7,917 nt of DNA from Bacteroidota bacterium. GTDB lineage: Bacteria > Bacteroidota > Bacteroidia > Flavobacteriales > Flavobacteriaceae. Below the pieces are notes generated by a model that had not been told where the DNA came from, searched no databases, and saw nothing but the letters and a program-made list of their open reading frames with translations. Made by a program: the position numbers and the translations under genes. The number at the start of each line of letters is the position of its first letter. The first letter of the stretch is position 1. This document shows positions 1 to 5,789 of the stretch, piece by piece. The DNA is taken from positions 1 through 7,917 of the forward strand of contig JAEWLD010000293.1 in assembly GCA_023393485.1 (NCBI GenBank), read 5' to 3'.

Positions 1-445
1 CACCAACAATTACCAGCAGGCCGACACCGGAACCAAAATGGTTCACCTCGGCAAGAACACCAAATCGACGATCATCTCGAAAGGCATTTCCGCCGGGAAA
101 TCGCAAAACAGCTACCGCGGCCTTGTACAGATTTCACCGCGTGCCGACAACGCGCGCAATTTCTCGCAGTGCGATTCGCTGTTGATGGGCAACAACTGCG
201 GCGCGCACACCTTTCCGTATATCGAATCAAAAAATCCGACCGCGAAGATCGAGCACGAGGCCACGACCTCGAAAATCGGCGAAGACCAAGTGTTTTATTG
301 CAACCAACGCGGCATCCCGACCGAAAAGGCAATTGCTCTCATCGTCAACGGATTCGGCAAAGACGTGTTGAATAAATTGCCGATGGAGTTTGCGGTCGAA
401 GCGCAGAAATTGTTGGAGATTTCGTTGGAAGGTTCCGTAGGATAA
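1..445 (+). CDS. sufB: SufB, Fe-S cluster scaffold subunit (3' end only)
   Basis: SufB is the cytosolic scaffold subunit of the SufBC2D complex on which the nascent Fe-S cluster is built. The window starts inside the gene; the frame is read from base 2 and gives about the last 147 residues of a protein that is usually near 480. It shows the family's C-terminal beta-helix signatures: [20 protein letters not shown], then [29 protein letters not shown] and a final QRGI helix region. The Cys codon at 170-172 and the Glu-His-Glu codons at 251-259 are 27 residues apart, which matches the spacing of E. coli C405 and E432-H433-E434 as I recall them, so the cluster-building site looks intact. The TAA stop (443-445) touches the left repeat of the inserted cassette. 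sufC, normally the next gene, is displaced about 480 bp downstream. Confidence 0.97.
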   Translation, partial: TNNYQQADTGTKMVHLGKNTKSTIISKGISAGKSQNSYRGLVQISPRADNARNFSQCDSLLMGNNCGAHTFPYIESKNPTAKIEHEATTSKIGEDQVFYCNQRGIPTEKAIALIVNGFGKDVLNKLPMEFAVEAQKLLEISLEGSVG

Positions 446-472
446 AAGTTTAAGGTTTGAAGTTTAAAGTTA
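445..472 (+). repeat. Left inverted arm of cassette 1: four 7-bp units
   Basis: Four tandem heptads: AAAGTTT (445-451), AAGGTTT (452-458), GAAGTTT (459-465) and AAAGTTA (466-472). The first base is the last base of the sufB stop. Bases 445-469 pair with 894-918 in inverted orientation at 22 of 25 positions; one further position would be a G-U pair in RNA. Confidence 0.85.
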
Positions 473-499
473 TATGCCATATGAAAAATTATACGCCAT
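470..499 (+). promoter_or_regulatory. Bipartite TTATANGCCAT module over the start of four-helix-bundle gene 1
   Basis: TTATATGCCAT (470-480) and TTATACGCCAT (489-499) are direct near-copies whose GCCAT cores start 19 bp apart; the second core contains the start codon. The second four-helix-bundle gene has the same arrangement with the same spacing (GCCAT at 1817 and 1836), though the rest of the leader is diverged. It is not a Shine-Dalgarno sequence. A role as an operator, a translation signal or an element-end signal is inferred only. Confidence 0.5.
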
Positions 500-899
500 G
501 CCAACAATTAAATGTTTTGAGGACTTGGAAATCTGGAAAGAAGCCAGGAGACTTACAAAGAAAATATATATAATATCAACCGAAACTGAGATATCCAAAG
601 ATTATCGTTTCAAAGACCAAATAAGAGCCGCATCGGGTTCGATAATGGATAACATTGCGGAAGGCTTTGAAAGAAGCGGAAACCTTGAATTCAGGCAATT
701 TTTGTCGGTAGCAAAAGGTTCGGCGGGAGAAACGAGATCCCAATTGTACAGAGCTTTAGATTTCGGATATATCGATCAAGTAAAATTCGACGAACTAAAA
801 AACGAATATGAAAATTTAAGTGGTAAGATCAATAATTTTATCACGTATCTAAATAAACAAAATTTTAAAGGAACTAAGTTTCAGGCAACAAAACCTTAA
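498..899 (+). CDS. Four-helix-bundle protein (23S rRNA intervening-sequence / S23 family), copy 1
   Basis: A 133-residue, helix-rich, charged protein with no signal peptide or membrane segment. The family pattern is clear: FEDLEIWKEAR near the N-terminus, then QIRAAS, NIAEGFER, EFRQFL, KGSAGETRSQLY and YI. This matches the S23/intervening-sequence four-helix-bundle family, whose members were first found as ORFs in 23S rRNA intervening sequences; Avd of diversity-generating retroelements has the same fold. Its molecular function is not established, though nucleic-acid binding is often suggested. I chose ATG 498 over the in-frame ATG 474, because the protein then aligns from residue 1 with copy 2 and the start sits in the shared GCCATG module. 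The stop (897-899) lies inside the right inverted repeat. It is A+T-rich compared with sufB and sufC, which suggests separate origin. Confidence 0.88.
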   Translation: MPTIKCFEDLEIWKEARRLTKKIYIISTETEISKDYRFKDQIRAASGSIMDNIAEGFERSGNLEFRQFLSVAKGSAGETRSQLYRALDFGYIDQVKFDELKNEYENLSGKINNFITYLNKQNFKGTKFQATKP

Positions 900-920
900 A
901 CTTCGAACCTCAAACTTTAG
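894..920 (+). repeat. Right inverted arm of cassette 1
   Basis: Read on the minus strand this gives heptads AAAGTTT, GAGGTTC, GAAGTTT and then AAGG, closely matching the left arm at 445-469. It contains the TAA stop of four-helix-bundle gene 1 and ends about ten bases before the sufC start codon, so it forms most of the sufC leader. Confidence 0.85.
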
Positions 921-929
921 ACAAACAAA

Positions 930-1676
930 ATGCTCAGTATTAAAAATTTACACGCCAGTGTCGAAGACAAAGACATCCTCAAAGGCATAAATCTCGAAGT
1001 AAAAGCTGGCGAAGTCCACGCGATAATGGGTCCGAACGGATCGGGGAAATCAACACTTTCGGCAGTAATTGCCGGTAATGAGAATTATGAAGTGACTGAA
1101 GGATCAATTTCATTGGAAGGCGAAGATCTGTCAGAACTGGCGCCGGAAGAACGCGCACACAAAGGCGTATTTCTGTCGTTCCAGTATCCGGTTGAAATTC
1201 CGGGCGTATCGGTCACGAATTTCATGAAAACGGCCATCAATGAAAGCCGCAAGGCCAAAGGACTCGAAGAAATGCCGGCCAACGAAATGCTGAAGCTCAT
1301 CCGCGAAAAATCAGAGCTTTTGGAAATCGACCGCAAATTCATGTCGCGCTCGCTCAACGAAGGCTTTTCGGGCGGCGAGAAAAAGCGTAACGAAATCTTC
1401 CAGATGGCGATGCTCGAGCCAAAACTCGCCATCCTAGACGAAACCGATTCAGGCCTCGACATCGACGCATTGCGCATCGTCGCCAACGGCGTCAACAAGC
1501 TCAAAAGCGACAAGAACGCGATTGTAGTGATTACGCACTATCAAAGGCTTCTCGATTATATCGTTCCGGATTTCGTTCACGTGCTATACAATGGGAAAAT
1601 CGTAAAGTCAGGCGGGAAAGAGCTTGCGTATGTGTTGGAGGAGAAAGGGTATGATTGGATAAAAAGCGCTAATTAG
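930..1676 (+). CDS. sufC: SufC, ABC-type ATPase of the SufBCD complex
   Basis: SufC is the soluble ATPase whose ATP-driven dimerisation reshapes SufB-SufD for cluster assembly. The 248-residue length is typical. It has Walker [10 protein letters not shown] (residues 34-42), a Q-loop Gln85 in FLSFQYP, the ABC signature FSGGEKKR (146-153), Walker B with [12 protein letters not shown] (about 166-177; catalytic Glu171, and the SufC-type insert TDSG) and the switch His203 in ITHYQR. There are no membrane segments, as expected for this family. The start follows an A-rich leader (ACAAACAAAATG) without Shine-Dalgarno, usual for Bacteroidota. It is separated from sufB by cassette 1 and from sufD by cassette 2, whereas the three genes would usually be closely packed. 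Confidence 0.98.
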   Translation: MLSIKNLHASVEDKDILKGINLEVKAGEVHAIMGPNGSGKSTLSAVIAGNENYEVTEGSISLEGEDLSELAPEERAHKGVFLSFQYPVEIPGVSVTNFMKTAINESRKAKGLEEMPANEMLKLIREKSELLEIDRKFMSRSLNEGFSGGEKKRNEIFQMAMLEPKLAILDETDSGLDIDALRIVANGVNKLKSDKNAIVVITHYQRLLDYIVPDFVHVLYNGKIVKSGGKELAYVLEEKGYDWIKSAN

Positions 1677-1693
1677 ACGAAAGTCTGGTGACG

Positions 1694-1794
1694 TCGTAAA
1701 GTCTTAAAGTCATAAAGTCGTAAGGTCATAAAGTCTTAAAGTCATAAAGTCTTAAAGTCATAAAGTCTTAAAGGCATAAAGTCTTAAAGGCATG
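1694..1794 (+). repeat. Left array of cassette 2: twelve 8-bp units
   Basis: Twelve octamers of consensus GTCNTAAA run from 1694 to 1789, with a partial unit GGCAT at 1790-1794. Most units alternate GTCTTAAA and GTCATAAA, giving a 16-bp higher-order period in 1734-1773. Variants are GTCGTAAA (1694), GTCGTAAG (1718) and GGCATAAA (1774). A degenerate unit may begin near 1681, shortly after the sufC stop. There are no spacers, so this is a simple tandem array. The same unit occurs inverted at 2210-2244. Confidence 0.92.
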
Positions 1795-1810
1795 TGATCG
1801 AAAAATTATT

Positions 1811-1840
1811 ATCTAAGCCATTCAATCAATTATAGGCCAT
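1811..1840 (+). promoter_or_regulatory. Bipartite GCCAT module over the start of four-helix-bundle gene 2
   Basis: ATCTAAGCCAT (1811-1821) is followed by TTATAGGCCAT (1830-1840); the GCCAT cores are 19 bp apart and the second includes the start codon. The downstream half matches 489-499 at 10 of 11 bases. Conservation next to two quite different repeat arrays suggests selection, but the function is unknown. Confidence 0.5.
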
Positions 1841-2204
1841 GAGTAGATTCAATTCGTTTGAAGAAATATTGTCTTGGCAAAAGTCAAGAGATTTTAACAA
1901 GAAAATATATTTGCTTACAGAAAGTTCAACATTCAAAAAGGATTTTGATTTGGTAAGACAAATTCGCAGAGCTTCAGTATCGATTTCAACAAATATTGCT
2001 GAAGGTTATGAAAGAAAGACCGACCGGGAATTTGTCCATTTTTTGTTCATTTCCAAAGGTTCGGCGGCCGAAGTCAGATCGCTGCTTTATTTGGCATTCG
2101 ACCTGAATTATATAGAAAAAAGTTTGTTTGAAGAGCTGAAAGACGAAGTTTCTCAAATTTCTAAGTTGATCAGTTCATTTATTAAATATCTAAATGTCCG
2201 TTAG
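1839..2204 (+). CDS. Four-helix-bundle protein (23S rRNA intervening-sequence / S23 family), copy 2
   Basis: A 121-residue cytosolic helical protein. The family core is plain: FEEILSWQKSR, QIRRASVSI, NIAEGYER, EFVHFLFISKGSA, EVRSLLY and YIEKSLFEELK, ending in a helix with FIKYLNVR. It aligns without gaps to copy 1 at roughly 45% identity by eye, with identities clustered in the AS-SI-NIAEG-ER and KGSA-E-RS-LY segments. The copies are thus old relatives rather than a recent duplication. Copy 2 lacks the roughly 12-residue C-terminal tail that copy 1 gains by reading towards its right repeat. The gene is A+T-rich compared with sufC and sufD and has the same orientation as the operon, so it is probably co-transcribed. 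No partner gene such as a reverse transcriptase is nearby. Confidence 0.88.
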   Translation: MSRFNSFEEILSWQKSRDFNKKIYLLTESSTFKKDFDLVRQIRRASVSISTNIAEGYERKTDREFVHFLFISKGSAAEVRSLLYLAFDLNYIEKSLFEELKDEVSQISKLISSFIKYLNVR

Positions 2205-2209
2205 TCACA

Positions 2210-2244
2210 GCCTTTATGACTTTATGACTTTACGACTTTACGAC
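2210..2244 (+). repeat. Right inverted array of cassette 2: four 8-bp units
   Basis: TTTATGAC (2213-2220 and 2221-2228) and TTTACGAC (2229-2236 and 2237-2244) are reverse complements of the GTCATAAA and GTCGTAAA units in the left array; GCC at 2210-2212 continues the inner boundary. The array ends three bases before the sufD ATG and so makes up its leader. In RNA it could pair with the left array in several registers. Confidence 0.9.
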
Positions 2245-2247
2245 AAA

Positions 2248-3564
2248 ATGGATCTAAAAGAAAAACTACTCGCCTCATTCATGGCGTTCGAAGAAAAAGT
2301 CGACGTGACTTCGGAACTGCACGACATCCGCAGCGCGGCGATCAAAAACTTCGAGAGCAAAGGCTTCCCGACCAAAAAGGAAGAAGCCTGGAAATATACG
2401 TCGCTCAACCAGGTATTGAAAAGCGATTTTTCGGTATTCCCAAAACAGGAAAATGCGATTGAATTCCCGGAAGTCAAAAAGTACTTTTTGCACGAAATCG
2501 ACACGTATAAAGTCATTTTCATCGACGGCGTGTTTTCGTCGTTTTTATCGGCTACAACGCACGACGGAATTGACGTCTGCCTGATGTCCTCGGCGCTGAA
2601 CAAGCCGAAGTACAAAGAAGTCATCGACACCTATTTCAACCAGATCGCGAGCAAGGACGAAAGCCTGACAACGCTCAACACGGCGTTTGCCCAGGAAGGC
2701 GCGTATGTCAATATCCCGAAGGGAAAAGTCGTCGACAAACCAATTGAAATCATCAACTTTTCAACGGGAACAGAGGCGGCACTTATGGTTCAGCCGCGCA
2801 ATTTGGTCATCGTCGGCGAGAACGCTCACGTACAAATCATCGAACGCCACCAAAGCCTCAACATGAATCCGGTGTTGACCAATTCGGTCACCGAGATTTT
2901 TGCGGCAAAATATTCAAATGTCGACTATTACAAAATCCAGAATGACAACCTCGAAGCGTCGTTGATTGACAATACCTACATCGCCCAAAAAGAACATTCG
3001 GTAGCGGCCGTCCATACGTTTTCGTTCGGCGGAAACCTGACGCGCAACAATTTGAACTTTTATCACCAAGGCGAACGCATCGATTCGACGCTCAAAGGCA
3101 TCACGATAATCGAAGGCAAGCAGCACGTCGACCATTATACGCTAGTTCACCACGCGACGCCAAACTGCGAATCGCACCAGAATTACAAAGGCATTTACAA
3201 CGACCGCGCGACCGGTGTTTTCAACGGCAAGATCTACGTCGAGAAAGAAGCGCAAAAAACCGATGCTTTCCAGCAAAACAATAACATTTTGCTTTCAGAC
3301 AAAGCCACGATCAACGCCAAGCCGCAATTGGAGATTTTCGCCGACGACGTCAAGTGTTCGCACGGTTGCACCATCGGCCAATTGGATGACCGCGCCATGT
3401 TTTACATGCAATCGCGCGGCATTCCGCAGAAAGAAGCCAAAGCGCTGCTGATGTACGCGTTCTCGAATGAAGTCATCGAAAGCATCAAAATCCCAGAGCT
3501 CAAAAACCGCATCACAAAAATCATCGCGACAAAATTGGGCGTTAAAATGGGATTCGATTTATAA
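2248..3564 (+). CDS. sufD: SufD, Fe-S cluster scaffold subunit
   Basis: SufD pairs with SufB to form the scaffold heterodimer on the SufC dimer and is linked to iron entry during assembly. From ATG 2248 the protein is 438 residues, a normal SufD length. The N-terminal region has the family motif PTKKEEAWKYTSL (41-53). A long beta-helix core follows, and the C-terminal part has DDVKCSHGCTIGQLD, where Cys370 and His372 match the positions of E. coli C358 and H360, the latter at the SufB-SufD cluster site. An in-frame ATG at 2194 would add 18 residues encoded largely by the repeat array; I reject it because 2248 gives the conserved length and an ACAAAATG leader. Confidence 0.97.
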   Translation: MDLKEKLLASFMAFEEKVDVTSELHDIRSAAIKNFESKGFPTKKEEAWKYTSLNQVLKSDFSVFPKQENAIEFPEVKKYFLHEIDTYKVIFIDGVFSSFLSATTHDGIDVCLMSSALNKPKYKEVIDTYFNQIASKDESLTTLNTAFAQEGAYVNIPKGKVVDKPIEIINFSTGTEAALMVQPRNLVIVGENAHVQIIERHQSLNMNPVLTNSVTEIFAAKYSNVDYYKIQNDNLEASLIDNTYIAQKEHSVAAVHTFSFGGNLTRNNLNFYHQGERIDSTLKGITIIEGKQHVDHYTLVHHATPNCESHQNYKGIYNDRATGVFNGKIYVEKEAQKTDAFQQNNNILLSDKATINAKPQLEIFADDVKCSHGCTIGQLDDRAMFYMQSRGIPQKEAKALLMYAFSNEVIESIKIPELKNRITKIIATKLGVKMGFDL

Positions 3565-3725
3565 ATTTTTAGAAGCTTTTCCGGCTATCCGCTCATAGCT
3601 TTTTTGCAAAACGCTTTTTTGCAGCGCGCTTTCCGGCTTCCGGAGGTCGCCGTCACCGCTGCGCAAAAAGACGCGCTTTCCCGCAAAAGGCTATCCGCTC
3701 ACATCCGGGCTAAAACCGTCCTAAA
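3565..3725 (+). repeat. Repeat-rich non-coding spacer between sufD and sufS
   Basis: This 161-bp gap contains two exact copies of GGCTATCCGCTCA (3583-3595 and 3689-3701) near its edges and two exact copies of GCTTTTTTGC (3598-3607 and 3613-3622). There is also an imperfect hairpin in which TTTTTGCAGCG (3616-3626) pairs with CGCTGCGCAAAAA (3657-3669), with a two-base bulge and a roughly 30-base loop. Reading frames through it look like chance. From memory, unverified, similar CCGGCTATCCGCT segments recur between genes in Flavobacterium genomes, so this is probably a dispersed intergenic repeat. Whether it affects suf mRNA folding or stability cannot be told from sequence. Confidence 0.6.
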
Positions 3726-4946
3726 ATGGCATTCAACGTCTCCGAAATCAGAAAGCAATTCCCGATACTTTCCCAACAAGTCAACGGCAAACCGCTCGTG
3801 TATTTTGACAATGGCGCAACATCGCAAAAGCCGCAGCCCGTGATTGACGCAATTTCAAGATATTATGAAGTCATCAACGCCAACATTCACCGCGGCGTCC
3901 ATACGCTGAGCCAGATCGCGACCGATGCCTACGAGCTTTCGCGCGAGAAAGTCCGCAAACACGTGAACGCAAGACACGCGCACGAAATCATTTTCACTTC
4001 GGGCACGACAGGCGCAATCAACCTTGTCGCATCGAGTTTTACGACGTTTGTAAAAGCAGGCGATGAAATTGTCGTTTCGGCGATCGAGCATCATTCGAAC
4101 ATCGTTCCCTGGCAATTGCTCTGCGCGAGAACAGGCGCGGTTTTAAAGGTAATCCCGATGGACCAAAACGGCGAGCTGATCCAATCTGAATATGGTAAAC
4201 TGCTGTCATCCGGAAAGGTCAAAATCGTCGCAGTCAACCATATTTCAAACGCGCTCGGCACAATCAATCCGATTGGTGAAATGATTGAAAAAGCGCACGC
4301 CGCCGGAGCCGTGATTTTAATCGACGGCGCGCAGGCTGTCCCGCATTTGCAACCCGATGTTCAAGCGCTCGGTTGTGATTTCTACGCTTTTTCGGGTCAT
4401 AAAATGTGCGGGCCAACGGGCGTCGGCGTTTTGTACGGAAAAGAAGAATGGCTCAATAAAATGCCACCGTATCAAGGCGGCGGCGAGATGATCAAAGAAG
4501 TCACTTTCGAAGGTTCGACCTGGGCCGATTTGCCGCATAAATTCGAAGCCGGGACGCCAAACATCGCAGATGGCATCGCACTCGGAACGGCAATAGATTA
4601 TCTGCATGAGATCGGGTTTGAGAACATACAAAAACAGGAAAATGAACTGCTTGAATACGCAACGGAAAAACTATCCGAAATTGAAGGTTTGACCATTTTC
4701 GGGCCGAAAGAACGGAAAACTTCCGTAATTTCGTTTAATATCGGCGGCATCCATCCTTATGACATCGGGACAATCCTCGACAAAATGGGAATCGCCGTGC
4801 GCACCGGACATCATTGCGCGCAACCCGTAATGTCGTTTTTCTGCATTCCGGGCACGGTCAGGGCATCGATTTCGTTCTACAACACAAAAGAAGAGATCAA
4901 CGCATTGGTAGCCGGAATCAAGAAAGCGAAACTCATGTTATCCTAG
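3726..4946 (+). CDS. sufS: SufS, group II cysteine desulfurase
   Basis: SufS is a PLP-dependent enzyme that converts L-cysteine to L-alanine and holds the sulfur as a persulfide for transfer to SufE. At 406 residues it equals the E. coli length and its key residues fall at the same numbers: His123 over the PLP ring, Asp200 and Gln203 (ILIDGAQ) holding the cofactor, the Schiff-base Lys226 (AFSGHK), the catalytic Cys364 (RTGHHCAQP) and Arg379 for the substrate carboxylate. The N-terminus (FPILSQQVNGKPLVYFDNGATSQKP) and the NIHRGVHTLS segment are typical. The start ATG follows CTAAA, with no Shine-Dalgarno. The gene ends two bases before the following lipoprotein gene, suggesting co-translation. 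Confidence 0.98.
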   Translation: MAFNVSEIRKQFPILSQQVNGKPLVYFDNGATSQKPQPVIDAISRYYEVINANIHRGVHTLSQIATDAYELSREKVRKHVNARHAHEIIFTSGTTGAINLVASSFTTFVKAGDEIVVSAIEHHSNIVPWQLLCARTGAVLKVIPMDQNGELIQSEYGKLLSSGKVKIVAVNHISNALGTINPIGEMIEKAHAAGAVILIDGAQAVPHLQPDVQALGCDFYAFSGHKMCGPTGVGVLYGKEEWLNKMPPYQGGGEMIKEVTFEGSTWADLPHKFEAGTPNIADGIALGTAIDYLHEIGFENIQKQENELLEYATEKLSEIEGLTIFGPKERKTSVISFNIGGIHPYDIGTILDKMGIAVRTGHHCAQPVMSFFCIPGTVRASISFYNTKEEINALVAGIKKAKLMLS

Positions 4947-4948
4947 AT

Positions 4949-5377
4949 ATGAAAACAATTGCCTTTTTCCTGATGACGTTTTTCCTGGCGGCCAACGGTT
5001 GCGAGGACATGAAAGATACGGTTATTGAATACACGGCGTTGTCACGCGGTTATTACCGGACAATTATTGTGAAAGATGAAGCGGTCGTCGTAACGACCCA
5101 GCGAAAGGGCGAACCCACGACAACCAAACTCCCACAGGACGATCTCAAGGCAATTGCCGACATGGTCAAAGACATCGACCTTGAAGGCATTCCCGATCTC
5201 AAAGCGCCGACCGAAGCCCGTTTCTATGATGGCGCGCCGATCGCGAACCTAAAAATCACAAAAAACGGCGAAGTGTACGAATCACAGGCTTTTGACCACG
5301 GCCAGCCGCCGGCGCAATTGAAAAAGCTGGTTGAAAAATTACTGTCGTACGCACCTCAGGAAAACAATGAAGATTAA
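4949..5377 (+). CDS. Putative small lipoprotein between sufS and sufE, function unknown
   Basis: This 142-residue protein has a short hydrophobic N-terminus, MKTIAFFLMTFFLAANGC, ending in Cys18 followed by acidic residues (EDMKD). That looks like a lipoprotein signal with a relaxed lipobox, and acidic residues after the Cys are common in exported Bacteroidota lipoproteins. The rest is a soluble domain with beta-rich stretches (YYRTIIVKDEAVVVTT), an APIANLKITKNGEVYESQAFDHG segment and a C-terminal helix. I recognise no catalytic motif. The start at 4949 is chosen because it gives the signal sequence and lies just after the sufS stop; upstream in-frame starts would overlap sufS deeply. Its 3' end overlaps sufE by 11 bp. 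An envelope protein inside a cytosolic pathway operon may simply be co-expressed. Confidence 0.82.
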   Translation: MKTIAFFLMTFFLAANGCEDMKDTVIEYTALSRGYYRTIIVKDEAVVVTTQRKGEPTTTKLPQDDLKAIADMVKDIDLEGIPDLKAPTEARFYDGAPIANLKITKNGEVYESQAFDHGQPPAQLKKLVEKLLSYAPQENNED

Positions 5378-5789
5378 AGAAATACAGGACGAAATCATCG
5401 ACGAGTTTTCAATGTTTGACGACTGGGACGAACGCTACCAATACGTCATCGACCTCGGAAAAAGCTTGCCGCTGATTGACGAAAAATACAAGGACGACGA
5501 TCATATCGTCAAAGGCTGCCAGTCAAAAGTCTGGTTGCACGCCGAGGAGAAAGACGGGAAAATAGTGTTTACCGCAGACAGTGACGCGATCATCACCAAA
5601 GGCATCATCGCGATTCTGGTCCGGGTGTTTTCTGGACAAAGCCCGGCCGAAGTTTTAAATGCAGAGATGGGTTTCATTGATGAAATCGGGCTCAAGGAAC
5701 ATTTGTCGCCGACGCGCGCCAATGGTTTGGTGTCTATGATCAAGCAGATTAAGATGTATGCGCTGGCGTTTGATTCTAAATTGAAATAA
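5367..5789 (+). CDS. sufE: SufE, sulfur acceptor/transfer protein
   Basis: SufE accepts the persulfide from SufS Cys364 and carries it to SufBCD. The 140-residue length is typical. The acceptor Cys51 in the loop HIVKGCQSKVWL has the same number as in E. coli. Upstream is the usual EIIDEFSMFDDWDERYQYVIDLG N-terminal helix region, and downstream come the KGIIAILVRVFSGQSP and LSPTRANGLVSMIKQIK helices. ATG 5367 is preferred over an in-frame ATG at 5331, because the 12 extra codons lie within the lipoprotein gene and resemble no SufE. The 11-bp overlap with that gene suggests translational coupling. The TAA stop abuts the next start codon directly. Confidence 0.97.
   Translation: MKIKEIQDEIIDEFSMFDDWDERYQYVIDLGKSLPLIDEKYKDDDHIVKGCQSKVWLHAEEKDGKIVFTADSDAIITKGIIAILVRVFSGQSPAEVLNAEMGFIDEIGLKEHLSPTRANGLVSMIKQIKMYALAFDSKLK

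Larger units (their letters stand above)
445..920 (+). mobile_element. Candidate four-helix-bundle cassette 1 in the sufB-sufC gap
   Basis: This unit lies exactly between the sufB stop and the sufC leader. It consists of a left array of 7-bp repeats (445-472), a bipartite GCCAT module (470-499), a four-helix-bundle gene (498-899) and a right array inverted relative to the left (894-920). It is visibly richer in A+T than the suf genes. No transposase is encoded and no target-site duplication was identified by eye. Calling it mobile is therefore an inference from the inverted ends, the composition and the existence of a second cassette of the same design at 1694-2244. It could instead be a stably kept RNA or regulatory cassette. 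Confidence 0.45.
1694..2244 (+). mobile_element. Candidate four-helix-bundle cassette 2 in the sufC-sufD gap
   Basis: It has the same plan as cassette 1: tandem array, bipartite GCCAT module, four-helix-bundle gene, inverted array. The outer edges of both arrays read GTCGTAAA, and both inner edges pass through AAAGGC into a similar TGTGA string (left 1786-1798, right reversed 2214-2204), so the two arms share their boundaries as well as their unit. No transposase, integrase or reverse transcriptase is present. Mobility is inferred from architecture; mobilisation in trans is possible but not shown. Confidence 0.45.

Noticed and set aside
474..497. Earlier start for four-helix-bundle gene 1
   Set aside because: The extra eight codons lie in the GCCAT module and are absent from copy 2, which aligns from ATG 498.
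445..920. Real 23S rRNA intervening sequence
   Set aside because: The flanks are sufB and sufC coding sequence, not rRNA; only the gene family and the inverted-end design are shared.
1085..1513. Long minus-strand open frame inside sufC
   Set aside because: A shadow of the conserved sufC frame. The other minus-strand frames in the window are likewise opposite well-supported genes.
1694..1794. CRISPR-like array
   Set aside because: Units are 8 bp with no spacers and an inverted copy lies downstream; no cas genes. It is a simple tandem repeat.
445..2244. Diversity-generating retroelement, because Avd shares the four-helix-bundle fold
   Set aside because: No reverse transcriptase, template repeat or variable repeat is visible, and the arms are short-period repeats.
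2194..2247. 18-residue N-terminal extension of SufD
   Set aside because: It is encoded mainly by the repeat array and overlaps the four-helix-bundle gene; ATG 2248 gives the normal SufD length. Kept only as a point for testing.
3616..3669. Rho-independent terminator between sufD and sufS
   Set aside because: The stem is bulged with a long loop and is followed by A-G rather than a U run, and sufS needs the operon transcript; termination is not supported.
3604..3843. Open frame across the sufD-sufS spacer
   Set aside because: It is made of low-complexity repeat translation and overlaps sufS out of frame; no protein-like character.
4814..4948. Longer start for the lipoprotein gene within sufS
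   Set aside because: It would overlap the conserved sufS C-terminus in another frame and would bury the signal sequence.
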